Of a DNA stretch of 64,000 nt, positions 36,844 to 44,895 are shown in pieces. This DNA is from Shewanella algidipiscicola (GTDB taxonomy: Bacteria; Pseudomonadota; Gammaproteobacteria; Enterobacterales; Shewanellaceae), in the NCBI RefSeq assembly GCF_003605125.1, contig NZ_QPQT01000016.1, positions 1 to 64,000 on the forward strand, read 5' to 3'. Both the position numbers and the translations under genes were made by a program. The notes under the pieces were generated by a model. That model had not been told where the DNA came from. It was given only the letters and a program-made list of their open reading frames with translations, and made no database searches. Position 1 is the stretch's first letter. Every line of letters begins with the position of its first letter.

Positions 36844-37330
36844 CTTACTGTTATTTCAGCTATGTTGGTTTAGCGCCGCCTTGCTTGGCGACAATGCAGC
36901 GCTGGCCATGATTTTGCTTATCGCACTGCATTTTTTACTGTCGCCCACTCGCAAAGCCGATGCTAAGTTACTCTTGTTGATGCCAATTGGTATCGCGGTG
37001 GATAAGCTACAGCTTGAGATCGGTGGTTTTAGCACAGTCGATGTGGGCTTTCCCCTCTGGCTCGCTTTACTCTGGTGCATCTTTATCATCAGTTTTAATC
37101 ACAGTTTACATTGGTTAACTCGGCAGAAGAGTTGGGTTGTTGTCTTGTTTGGCGCCATTGGTGGTGCCAGCAGTTACTGGGCTGGCATTCAGTTTGGTGT
37201 ATTGCAGGCCCGTTGGAATGAACTCATGCTGGTGGGTTCACTCATGCTGGTGTGGTCGCTATTAATGCCGCTACTGCTCACTGGCTATCGCTTGTTACAG
37301 CCGCGAACGCTTGCCAATACAATGAGGTGA
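36821..37330 (+). CDS. DUF2878 integral membrane protein
   Basis: A 169-residue protein with about five hydrophobic segments (about 5-22, 25-45, 52-66, 75-95 and 105-150). It fits DUF2878, a small membrane family seen beside cfa and DUF3833 genes. ATG at 36821 is chosen (MKRFWIINLL) with GGGA upstream; it lies 23 bases inside the methyltransferase gene. The function is unknown. Confidence 0.82.
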   Translation: MKRFWIINLLLFQLCWFSAALLGDNAALAMILLIALHFLLSPTRKADAKLLLLMPIGIAVDKLQLEIGGFSTVDVGFPLWLALLWCIFIISFNHSLHWLTRQKSWVVVLFGAIGGASSYWAGIQFGVLQARWNELMLVGSLMLVWSLLMPLLLTGYRLLQPRTLANTMR

Positions 37331-37333
37331 CTT

Positions 37334-37834
37334 ATGTTTAAGTGGTTAGCTGTGATGCTACTCAGTAGCAGTGTTTATGCCTCTCCCATTGGTCAACTTG
37401 AAAAGATTGGCGCAGGAGAGATGAGCTATCTTTTTTGGACCTTATATCGCGCCGAACTGTTTGCCAGTGAGCGGCCATTATCTGTCAATGCAGGTAACAA
37501 ACAGGTTACAGCGCTGCGCATCGAGTACTACAAAACCATAGATAAACAGGCGTTAGTCGAGGCCACCGCAGAGCAGTGGCAACATCTAGGCTATAGCCCC
37601 GCCGATATTGCCCAATGGGTCGTGCCACTGCAGCGTATTTGGCCCAATGTGACCCCAGGAGATAGGTTAACCCTGTTGGTTAATCAAAGTGGTATGAGCC
37701 AGTTTTATCTAGCAGATCAATTGATTGGGCAAATAGATGATCCTCGTTTTGGAGAGGCTTTTTTAGCGATATGGTTGTCTGAAAATACGTCTGAGCCCAA
37801 GCTTAGGCAACAACTTCTGGGGTTAAGCCAATGA
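37334..37834 (+). CDS. chalcone-isomerase-like secreted protein
   Basis: A 166-residue protein with a signal peptide (cleavage near VYASP) and the chalcone isomerase-like pattern: LYRAELF, LRIEYYKTIDKQALVEATAEQW and DRLTLLVNQSG. Members in bacteria lack known isomerase activity and may bind fatty acids. It is 3 bases after DUF2878 and overlaps the next gene by 4 bases, so it acts in the periplasmic or envelope part of the operon. Confidence 0.83.
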   Translation: MFKWLAVMLLSSSVYASPIGQLEKIGAGEMSYLFWTLYRAELFASERPLSVNAGNKQVTALRIEYYKTIDKQALVEATAEQWQHLGYSPADIAQWVVPLQRIWPNVTPGDRLTLLVNQSGMSQFYLADQLIGQIDDPRFGEAFLAIWLSENTSEPKLRQQLLGLSQ

Positions 37835-38352
37835 AATATTTGATGTCACTGTTACTGTTGTTACTGGTTACGGCCTGTGGTTCAGCCAGCTTAGAGGAGC
37901 ATAGAGGCACTCAACCTGAATTAAAATTAGAACATTTTTTCGATGGCAAGTTAAAAGCTTATGGCATTGTGTTAGATCGTTCGGGTAATTTATTACGTCG
38001 CTTTGAGGTCGATTTAGTCGCTAATTGGCAAGGCGATAATGGCGAAATCAAAGAGTGGTTTGAGTTTGACGATGGTGAGAAGTCCACTCGAATTTGGCAG
38101 CTAAAGAGAGTGGCTGATAATCAATATGAAGGTCAAGCCGGTGATGTGGTGGGTATTGCCAAGGGCAGGACCCAAGGCTCGGCGTTATTTTGGCAGTATG
38201 ATTTAGATATCGTGGTCGATGGCGAGACTTACCAAGTGACTTTGGATGATTGGATGTTTCTGCTCGATGAGCGCCGCCTATTTAACAAGACAGACATGAG
38301 CAAGTTTGGTTTTAAAGTGGGTGAAGTGATTCTTTATATTGAAAAAATCTAG
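37831..38352 (+). CDS. DUF3833 lipoprotein
   Basis: A 173-residue lipoprotein with signal peptide and lipobox LVTAC (Cys about 16). DUF3833 features include FFDGKLKAYGIVLDRSGN and a C-terminal WMFLLDERRLFNKTDMSKFGFKVG. Function is unknown; it regularly ends cfa/DUF2878 gene groups. It is the last gene of the sigma-ChrR operon. Confidence 0.85.
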   Translation: MKYLMSLLLLLLVTACGSASLEEHRGTQPELKLEHFFDGKLKAYGIVLDRSGNLLRRFEVDLVANWQGDNGEIKEWFEFDDGEKSTRIWQLKRVADNQYEGQAGDVVGIAKGRTQGSALFWQYDLDIVVDGETYQVTLDDWMFLLDERRLFNKTDMSKFGFKVGEVILYIEKI

Positions 38353-38369
38353 TCAATGATAGCGAGATG

Positions 38370-38402
38370 CGCATCGGCGATAACACGTTAGCCGATGCGT
38401 TT
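38370..38402 (+). terminator. probable terminator of the sigma-ChrR operon
   Basis: CGCATCGGC (38370-38378) pairs with GCCGATGCG (38391-38399) around a 12-base loop and is followed by only three T. The hairpin is clear, but the weak T run lowers confidence. Confidence 0.55.
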
Positions 38403-38662
38403 GATCGCAGTTTATGTCGCCTATTCAGTATTCCCCAGCATTTCTCATGAGCTCACACGCCCTTTGTCTTATTTAGTTCATTGTAATTTTGCTTGGCGTT
38501 ATCTTAGTTTACGCGATCGTATGCTCAATGCGTCGTTTACTGTGTGTTTTAGCCGTGGGCAGTTGCTACACCGCGTAGCACTGCAATCGCCCATTCATCA
38601 CTACAGCCTGCGATGTTTTAGCCAAGGGGGTGATTGCAGCCTAGTTTGGCTATCATATCGGC
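38403..38662. other. gene-free spacer after the operon
   Basis: About 260 bases. A plus-strand open frame reaches into the yecM gene but has no ribosome site and an arginine/serine/leucine composition typical of a shadow frame. No other signal was found. Confidence 0.5.
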
Positions 38663-39238
38663 TTATTTGGCCTCAGATGCGATGATGGTTTTAATACCAT
38701 GGGCATGCACCTTGATACACAGGTTCGCGCGCTTAAAGGCGATGGTCGGATTGGCTAAGCGTTCATGCTCTCCTTGGGGTGAGCTGCATTTTACCTTAAT
38801 ATCTGTTTTTCCTGCTAATACAGGTGCCAGTGTGGGCAGGGCATTGAGCAGTTGCTGGCTGAGTTGCTCAATATTTTGTGCTTCGCCTGGCAATACCACC
38901 TCGATATGCTCCCACCCTTCATTGGGATAGTGCTTATCACTGGGATAGGGGAGCTCTACACAGTCGATAAGCATATGAGCCAGTTGCAGTGGCCTATTAA
39001 GCGCGATGATTAATATCGGCCGGCCATTAATCATGTTGTTAGAAATAATACGGCCTCGATGGCCAAAATAGTCTTTAAGCAGGTCGGCGCCAGCCACTGA
39101 GTTAACGCGCACGGCGACATGATCGCAAGCAAGCCCTAGGGTATCGAGTTGTAATTCTTGTAAAAACTGTTGAATGTCATGGCTAAATTGTGGCCAGCTT
39201 TGTTCAAGCTCATGTAGGGTAATATTGGGCTGTGTCAT
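38663..39238 (-). CDS. yecM: YecM-type VOC-fold protein
   Basis: A 191-residue protein matching E. coli YecM: DHVAVRVNS (about 39), NGRPILIIALNRPL, VELPYPSDKHYPNEGWEHIEVVL and HERLANPTIAF at the C-terminal part. The fold is glyoxalase/bleomycin-resistance-like with possible metal ligands H40 and E in EHIEVV. The physiological role is unknown. It stands alone, with 119 bases to the next gene. Confidence 0.9.
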   Translation of the reverse strand: MTQPNITLHELEQSWPQFSHDIQQFLQELQLDTLGLACDHVAVRVNSVAGADLLKDYFGHRGRIISNNMINGRPILIIALNRPLQLAHMLIDCVELPYPSDKHYPNEGWEHIEVVLPGEAQNIEQLSQQLLNALPTLAPVLAGKTDIKVKCSSPQGEHERLANPTIAFKRANLCIKVHAHGIKTIIASEAK

Positions 39239-39357
39239 TGGGTTTGGCTCTCTGTTAGTGGCATAAAAGATAATGGCAATTTAAGGACTGGGAGATTGAG
39301 CTTCCTATACTAGTGACCAATGACATTAACACCATAGTGCTAGTGTGATGACGGGAG

Positions 39358-39915
39358 TTATGGCCAGATCTCTATGGGAGTTCCTGTTTCTATCGCCTGC
39401 CATAATTCATCGATTTCATGGTTTTTCAAGGCGATACAACCATCGGTCCAGTTGAGTCGCTGGGCTTCATCTGGGGTTAATGACGAATTGGGGTTCTGGC
39501 CGTGGATCATGATTTGTCCACCTGGATCGATCCCCAAGGCGGCTGCACGTAATCTATCTTCTTCATTGGGGTATGAGATATGTATCGCCCGATAATAGGC
39601 GCTGTCGGCTTTTTTGTAGTCGAGTATATAACGTCCCTCGGGGGTACGCTGATCGCCTTCTTGCAGCTTATGTCCTGTGGGTCGATCGCCCATGGCAATG
39701 GTATAGCGGCGTAGCACTTTGCCATCGCGCATCAAGTGCATGCTCGCTTGAGATTTATTCACAATGACTAAATCTACTTTGCCAATAAGGCCAGTATTGT
39801 GGTTAGCACCATGGCCAAAGGTGGCCGGTTGCTGGCTCGACGCCGCCCAAGTTGAGCTAGTATTAAGCAGTAAGGCGCACAGTAAGAGTTGTTTAAAAAG
39901 TGTCTGCATCGTCAT
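39358..39915 (-). CDS. L,D-transpeptidase (YkuD family)
   Basis: A 185-residue exported enzyme with a signal peptide (cleavage near TWAAS) and one YkuD domain (about 48-184). The catalytic block reads IMIHGQNP then NWTDGCIAL, with the nucleophile Cys about 163 and its histidine upstream. Such enzymes make 3-3 peptidoglycan cross-links or attach lipoproteins to the wall. Substrate loop TPEGRYILDY is typical. The start is either 39915 or ATG at 39909; neither has a good ribosome site. Confidence 0.9.
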   Translation of the reverse strand: MTMQTLFKQLLLCALLLNTSSTWAASSQQPATFGHGANHNTGLIGKVDLVIVNKSQASMHLMRDGKVLRRYTIAMGDRPTGHKLQEGDQRTPEGRYILDYKKADSAYYRAIHISYPNEEDRLRAAALGIDPGGQIMIHGQNPNSSLTPDEAQRLNWTDGCIALKNHEIDELWQAIETGTPIEIWP

Positions 39916-40047
39916 TGATTAATAAATAAAACCGCCGTTTGGGTGTTCATCATACCTTATTTTAGATTAAGCTGGATCGGTTTGTTAAACCCATTATTAT
40001 GCATATTTTCTCCGCTGCTGATACCAATAAAAGGATGTTAATTTCTG

Positions 40048-40875
40048 ATGGACGTCACCCCAGAGTTGTCTCGCCGCGAAAAATTACGCGATATCATTTT
40101 TGGTACAGATACTAAGGCTGGTCGCTATTTCGATTTGGGCTTAATCGTCTGTATCGTGCTGAGTGTGGCGTTGGTTTTTCTTGATACTATCGAAAGTGTT
40201 AATAGCCGGTATGGCACATGGATCCGGATTGCCGAGTGGGGTTTTACTGGCATTTTCACCCTCGAGTATCTATTGCGCTTATATTGCTCGGCTAAACCTT
40301 GGCAATATGCTCGCAGTTTTTACGGGGTTGTTGACCTGTTATCCATATTACCCAGTTACTTGGCGCTGTTTTTCCCTGGCGCTAACTTTACCTTAGTGAT
40401 CCGAGTGCTGCGCTTGTTCCGTATCTTCCGGGTGCTTAAGCTACTGCGCTATTTAAGCGAGGGGAATGTGTTACTGCGGGCGATGATGCAATCGAGCCGT
40501 AAAGTGTTTCTGTTTTTCTTCTCGGTCAGTCTGATTGTGATGGTGTTGAGTGCGGTCATGTATGTGGTTGAAGGGCCTGAAAATGGTTTCTCCTCTATGC
40601 CTCAATCCATCTATTGGACCATAGTGACCATTACGACGGTGGGCTATGGTGATATCACCCCGCAAACGCCGCTTGGTCAAGGTATTGCCGCTTTTACTAT
40701 GTTGATAGGCTATTCCATTATTGCGATTCCAACGGGGATCTTAACCTCTGAGATCTCTCAAGAGGTGGTGCGTAGAAAAGATCTCCGCCGCTGTAGTAAC
40801 TGTTTAAAGTCCGGGCATGAGTTAAACGCCCTTTATTGTGATAAGTGTGGCAGTGAGCTTGAGACCGATCTTTAA
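40048..40875 (+). CDS. voltage-gated potassium channel with zinc-ribbon tail
   Basis: A 275-residue six-helix channel. The S4 sensor has regularly spaced arginines (RVLRLFRIFRVLKLLR, about 114-129). The pore carries the selectivity filter TVGYGD about residue 200. After S6 a short cytoplasmic tail ends in a zinc-ribbon CSNC...CDKC (about 248-267). It is like KvAP/Kch-type channels and should be a tetramer in the inner membrane. The zinc ribbon is seen in related proteobacterial ion transporters. Confidence 0.9.
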   Translation: MDVTPELSRREKLRDIIFGTDTKAGRYFDLGLIVCIVLSVALVFLDTIESVNSRYGTWIRIAEWGFTGIFTLEYLLRLYCSAKPWQYARSFYGVVDLLSILPSYLALFFPGANFTLVIRVLRLFRIFRVLKLLRYLSEGNVLLRAMMQSSRKVFLFFFSVSLIVMVLSAVMYVVEGPENGFSSMPQSIYWTIVTITTVGYGDITPQTPLGQGIAAFTMLIGYSIIAIPTGILTSEISQEVVRRKDLRRCSNCLKSGHELNALYCDKCGSELETDL

Positions 40876-40915
40876 TCGGCAATATTGTCTATTTTGCCCT
40901 CTATAAAGGATACAC

Positions 40916-42427
40916 ATGACTAACGCAAAGTTTGTCGAAGGCCCGATAATGCGCCATATCTTGGTGATGAGTTCTACCGCTGCTATCGGGATCTCGGCGT
41001 TATTTGTGGTCGACCTTATCGACATCTTTTTTCTCAGCTTATTGGGGGAGCAAGAGCTGGCTGCCGCTGTCGGGTATGCCGGTACCATCTCATTTTTTAC
41101 CACCTCTATCGGTATCGGGCTATCCATCGCATTAGGCGCGTTAGTGTCAAGAGCCATAGGGGCCAAACAGTTTGCTCAAGCTAAGCGATTGCTACTTAAC
41201 AGCGCGGTGGTGACACTGCTTGTGGCCATAGTGGTGGCCATGGTGGTGACCTATTTTATTCCCGAGCTTATTGCCTTAGTGGGTGCCAGTGGTCGCACCG
41301 CGCAGTTAGCTGCTGATTACCTGTATATCTTGGTGCCGTCGATGCCACTAATTTGCCTCGCAATGGCGCTTGGCGCCGCACTGCGCGCCGTGGGGGATGC
41401 TAAGTTATCCATGATGTCGACACTGGCTGGTGGCGGCGTGAATCTGATTTTTGACCCCATCTTTATCTTCTTATTTGCCATGGGGATAGAGGGAGCTGCA
41501 TTGGCGTCGGTACTCGCGCGGGTGGCTGTACTCATCATTGCCGCACGCGGCGTTATGGTTAAGCACCAGTTGGTTGGCAAATTTGATTTAACCGCGTTTA
41601 AACAAGATCTTCGCCCGATTTTTGCTATTGCAGGACCGGCAATGATGACCAATATTGCTACCCCAATTGGTAATGCGGTCGTCACCCGGGCGATTGCCGA
41701 TTTTGGTGACAGTTATGTCGCCGCTTGGGCGGTATTGGGCCGGCTTACGCCCGTGGCCTTTGGGATGATATTTGCATTGTCCGGCGCGGTAGGCCCTATT
41801 GTGGGGCAAAATTTTGGCGCGAGAGAGTTCGATAGGGTGAAAGAGATCTTAACCAAGGCGCTGTTGTTTTGCAGCGTTTATGTGATCTCCATATCGCTAT
41901 TATTGTTTGGGCTTAAAGAGCAGATCATTGTAATGTTTGCCATGCAGGGTGATAGCGCCGAACTGATCCGCTTTTTCTGCAGTTATATCGCGGTGTTCTT
42001 CGTGTTTTCTGGGGCGCTGTTTGTCGCTAATGCATCATTTAATAATTTAGGTAAAGCCAAATACTCCACCTTGTTTAATGTGGGTAAAGCCACGCTGGGA
42101 ACTGTACCGTTTGTTTATTATGGCGCGCAGTGGGGCGGGGTTGAAGGGGTGTTAATCGGTCAAGTGTTGGGCACTATAGTTTTTGGTGTCTTTGGCGTAT
42201 GGACGGCATATCGACTCGTTGACAAGGTGCAACAGCAGCAAAGCCGCCTGGCGGATATTGAGGTGAGTGACCATGCAACGCCTCTCGATGATGAACTGAG
42301 TCCATCGAGCCCGAATCCATTATCATCATCTTGTGCTCAAATGGCACAGTTGAGTGAAGAGCAAGATTGTGAAGCCAGCAATCGGGTTTCTGAGTTCATC
42401 ACTGGTGAACCTAGAGTCAGAGACTAG
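40916..42427 (+). CDS. MATE-family efflux transporter
   Basis: A 503-residue protein with about twelve membrane helices in two related halves. It shows features such as GPIMRHILVMSSTAAIG at the start, SRAIGAKQFAQAKRL and, in the second half, GPIVGQNFGAREFDRVKE. It would expel cationic drugs or metabolites by Na+ or H+ exchange. The last 60 residues form a hydrophilic serine/proline- and acid-rich tail beyond the usual end. It starts 40 bases after the channel gene. Confidence 0.9.
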   Translation: MTNAKFVEGPIMRHILVMSSTAAIGISALFVVDLIDIFFLSLLGEQELAAAVGYAGTISFFTTSIGIGLSIALGALVSRAIGAKQFAQAKRLLLNSAVVTLLVAIVVAMVVTYFIPELIALVGASGRTAQLAADYLYILVPSMPLICLAMALGAALRAVGDAKLSMMSTLAGGGVNLIFDPIFIFLFAMGIEGAALASVLARVAVLIIAARGVMVKHQLVGKFDLTAFKQDLRPIFAIAGPAMMTNIATPIGNAVVTRAIADFGDSYVAAWAVLGRLTPVAFGMIFALSGAVGPIVGQNFGAREFDRVKEILTKALLFCSVYVISISLLLFGLKEQIIVMFAMQGDSAELIRFFCSYIAVFFVFSGALFVANASFNNLGKAKYSTLFNVGKATLGTVPFVYYGAQWGGVEGVLIGQVLGTIVFGVFGVWTAYRLVDKVQQQQSRLADIEVSDHATPLDDELSPSSPNPLSSSCAQMAQLSEEQDCEASNRVSEFITGEPRVRD

Positions 42428-42503
42428 TTAAAAAGCAAATTGGGGATAAGCTTAAGGCGCCTGAGTCTGAGGTGGTAAAAGACCGACGCCTAGTGTTGAA
42501 CGA

Positions 42504-42770
42504 TTAAGCCTGGTTTTCACTTGCAGTACTGGTTTGCTCTGTAGCTGTGGATTGTGCATTCACCTGACGACTATCGGCTTGCTCGCCGTTAGCCTCTGCA
42601 TCATTTTTGGCTGCGTTGGCTTTAGCGGCTAATTCAGCTTGTTCACGGGCGAGCTCTTTGGCGCGATCGCCTTTGGAGATATACTTCTTGATCGTAGGAG
42701 CCGTATGCTTGTTGAGACGCGCTTTAGCACGTTTTGCTGTCTTTTTGATTATCTTCTGTTTTCTGTTCAT
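42504..42770 (-). CDS. small basic DUF2986-type protein
   Basis: An 88-residue protein whose first half is strongly basic (MNRKQKIIKKTAKRAKARL, KYISKGDRAKELAREQAEL) and whose second half is alanine-, glutamate- and glutamine-rich. The N-terminus fits DUF2986, a family I know mainly from Shewanella and Vibrio relatives. ATG at 42770 has AAGGTGGAG five bases upstream; a longer frame to 42872 has no such site. Function is unknown; nucleic-acid or ribosome binding is plausible from the charge. Confidence 0.8.
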   Translation of the reverse strand: MNRKQKIIKKTAKRAKARLNKHTAPTIKKYISKGDRAKELAREQAELAAKANAAKNDAEANGEQADSRQVNAQSTATEQTSTASENQA

Positions 42771-42889
42771 TGGCTCCACCTTAATTAACTCAAAATAGGG
42801 CTTAGCTTCGAGATAGCGTAAACCGGGGGCGGATTTTAACCCAATCTCAAGCAGGCGGCTATAGGCAAACATTCTAATCGAGACAATTT

Positions 42890-43195
42890 ATGACAATTAT
42901 TCCTGCTGGTGAGATCACCTTTTTTGAGCGCTTTGAGGCCGATATTCTCTCTGGGGCGAAAAACATTACCTTAAGAGATGAATCGGAGTCCCATTTTCAG
43001 GTGGGCCAAGTGCTGCATGTTGCGACCTATGAAGATAACTGTTGGTTTTGTGACATCAAGGTCAATCGTGTGGCAACGGTCGCCTTTGATGCGCTAAACC
43101 TTGAGCATGTATCGCAAGAGAATATGACTCTCGATGAGCTAAAACAGGTGATAAGAGCAATATATGGCAACATTGAACAATTGTATTTGAAGTGA
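42890..43195 (+). CDS. yqfB: N4-acetylcytidine amidohydrolase, ASCH family (YqfB)
   Basis: A 101-residue protein aligned to E. coli YqfB: ITFFERFEADILSGAKNITLRDESESHF and ENMTLDELKQVIRAIYG. The enzyme hydrolyses N4-acetylcytidine. The C-terminus is a little short: the E. coli protein ends with a beta strand (FYVIEF...), while here the frame stops after EQLYLK. A frame offset by two bases continues with VFEVIKR and then a stop, so a small deletion at the 3' end is possible. Confidence 0.88.
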   Translation: MTIIPAGEITFFERFEADILSGAKNITLRDESESHFQVGQVLHVATYEDNCWFCDIKVNRVATVAFDALNLEHVSQENMTLDELKQVIRAIYGNIEQLYLK

Positions 43196-43737
43196 TTAAA
43201 CGCTAGGTGGCCTCTTTCATTTCTCTCATCTTTGAGGGGAAATAATAACGTGCGTGCGATTAGCTAACTCAGACCCTCTGTTGTATTGCCCCTGTGTTTC
43301 ATGACTTTATGTGCAGTGATTGCGGGCGTATAGGTTTTCTAAGGCATCGAGTGTTAGCCCATCGGCAAGGGTTACATTGTGCGGTTATGACGCTGATTGC
43401 GTGGATTTTTCATCCAGCCCATGGTTGAGGGGGATGTTAGCACGAGCTTAAGTGAACCAATATGTTCGTTTTTAGCGGCAAGTTTGATGACCTATCACAC
43501 TTAACCCATGATTAATTTTGTATAGTGCCCAGTGCGCTTAAACGCTGCAATTTGTCTGTATCTGCCTGCCATTACCTTCGACTATCATGTGAGTTACCAC
43601 GAAGCCTTGGCGTGATCAGTGGCAGAACATTCAGCCATATCAAACACATTAAAGCAGTTCCTACTGACTTAATGGGCTTGGTAAAACACCCTATAGTAAT
43701 AGTATCGATTTACCTAATAAGTAGGACAGTGATCCCC
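43196..43737. other. 540-base spacer upstream of the nucleoside hydrolase
   Basis: No gene is supported. It holds the operator-like inverted repeat at 43450-43471. An open frame from GTG at 43525 joins the hydrolase in frame, but lacks a ribosome site and homology, so this part is read as leader and promoter. Confidence 0.55.
43450..43471. promoter_or_regulatory. operator-like inverted repeat (predicted DeoR-ribokinase site)
   Basis: AAGTGAAC-caatat-GTTCGTTT, an 8-6-8 inverted repeat with two mismatches to perfect symmetry. The right arm is identical to, and the left arm two bases different from, the perfect repeat at 46174-46195 before the regulator gene. Confidence 0.55.
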
Positions 43738-44712
43738 ATGACAACTAAAATTATATTAGACACAGATCCCGGTATTGATGATGTAATGGCGATTCTGTTT
43801 GCCCAAGCGCATCCTGACATCGAACTCAAAGCCATTACTACGGTTTATGGTAATGTCACTATCGAAAATGCAACTCATAACGCTTTATATCTTAAGCAAA
43901 AGTATAAACTTCAAGCCGATATTGTCACCGGTGCCAGCAAGCCGATTGTGCGTCCTCCAGTAGGGCCAACTGTGGTTGTTCATGGTGAAGGGGGCTTTGG
44001 GGATGTTAAAGTTCCTGCCGAGGTAGAGGGGCAAGCGGATCCTCGCCCCGCCTATCAATACATTATCGATGCAGTCAAAGCCGAGCCTGGTGAAATTACC
44101 CTAGTGGCTATTGGTCCGTTAACGAACCTCGCGTTAGCGCTTCAAGCCGATCCAACGATTGTTGATTTAGTTAAAGAAGTGGTTGTTATGGGCGGCGCAT
44201 TTGGTGAAAACGATCACCGCGGTAATGTAACGCCATTTGCCGAAGCCAATATACATGACGATCCTCATGCGGCCGATATGGTATTTACCGCTTCATGGCC
44301 CGTGGTGGTGATCGGTCTAGATGTGACAGAGCAAAGCTTTTTCACCCGCGATTATCTTGATCAACTGCGCGATGATGCGGGCGAAGTCGGTCAGTTTATT
44401 TGGGACGTTAGCCGTTACTACTTAAAATTTTACAGCGAAAAAGTGGGTCTCGAAGCTTGCCATGTACATGATCCTTCGGCGATTGCTTATGTCATCAATC
44501 CGGAGTTGTTTACCTTAAGAGAAGGCCCGATTCGGGTGGTTACCGATGGCGTTGCCGAAGGCATGACCATTCAGAAGTTCGATGGTCGCACTTATCTACA
44601 CGATGATTGGATGGAGCATGCGCCGCAAAAGGTGGGGGTTGCGGTTAATGATAGTGAGCTATTGGCCTTATATCGCAGCAGTATTGTTGAGTACGCTGCC
44701 AGCTTAAAATGA
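43738..44712 (+). CDS. nucleoside hydrolase (ribonucleoside, Rih type)
   Basis: A 324-residue member of the inosine-uridine nucleoside hydrolase family. The calcium-binding aspartate cluster DTDPGIDD stands at residues 8-15, with VTIENATHNAL, HGEGGFGD, and the conserved asparagine/histidine region (PFAEANIHDDPHAA, CHVHDPSAIAY). It splits nucleosides to base and ribose. The start at 43738 (MTTKIILDTDPG) matches the family; AGGA lies upstream. The convergent ribokinase fusion at 44896 would use the ribose released. The two are separated by a shared bidirectional terminator. Confidence 0.93.
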   Translation: MTTKIILDTDPGIDDVMAILFAQAHPDIELKAITTVYGNVTIENATHNALYLKQKYKLQADIVTGASKPIVRPPVGPTVVVHGEGGFGDVKVPAEVEGQADPRPAYQYIIDAVKAEPGEITLVAIGPLTNLALALQADPTIVDLVKEVVVMGGAFGENDHRGNVTPFAEANIHDDPHAADMVFTASWPVVVIGLDVTEQSFFTRDYLDQLRDDAGEVGQFIWDVSRYYLKFYSEKVGLEACHVHDPSAIAYVINPELFTLREGPIRVVTDGVAEGMTIQKFDGRTYLHDDWMEHAPQKVGVAVNDSELLALYRSSIVEYAASLK

Positions 44713-44778
44713 GTTTTTAGGGGGGCTATCGGCTCAACATAACGGTCAGTAACAGTCTTTAAAGGAGGCTGTAACAAC

Positions 44779-44808
44779 AAAAAAGCGCAGTCATGACTGC
44801 GCTTTTTT
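44779..44808. terminator. bidirectional palindromic terminator
   Basis: A 30-base perfect palindrome: AAAAAAGCGCAGTCA (44779-44793) followed by its exact complement. A and T runs on both flanks serve the nucleoside hydrolase (plus) and the ribokinase fusion (minus). Confidence 0.92.
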
Positions 44809-44895
44809 ATGACTTTTGCAATTGAAATCAATGGCTCACTGAGTACCATGCTGAGTCATTTTAGACTGAACAAGGCGCGCAGAGCTAATGGGATA

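Noticed and set aside
38395..38685. Plus-strand open frame of 96 codons after the sigma-ChrR operon
   Set aside because: It overlaps the yecM 3' end, lacks a ribosome site and has a composition typical of an antisense shadow.
43484..43502. CRP-like TTTGATGACCTATCACA before the nucleoside hydrolase
   Set aside because: The left half-site fits poorly with a six-base spacer; only TCACA is convincing.
43525..43737. In-frame N-terminal extension of the nucleoside hydrolase from GTG at 43525
   Set aside because: No ribosome site and no homology; the family begins with the strand leading to DTDPGIDD, which fits ATG at 43738.
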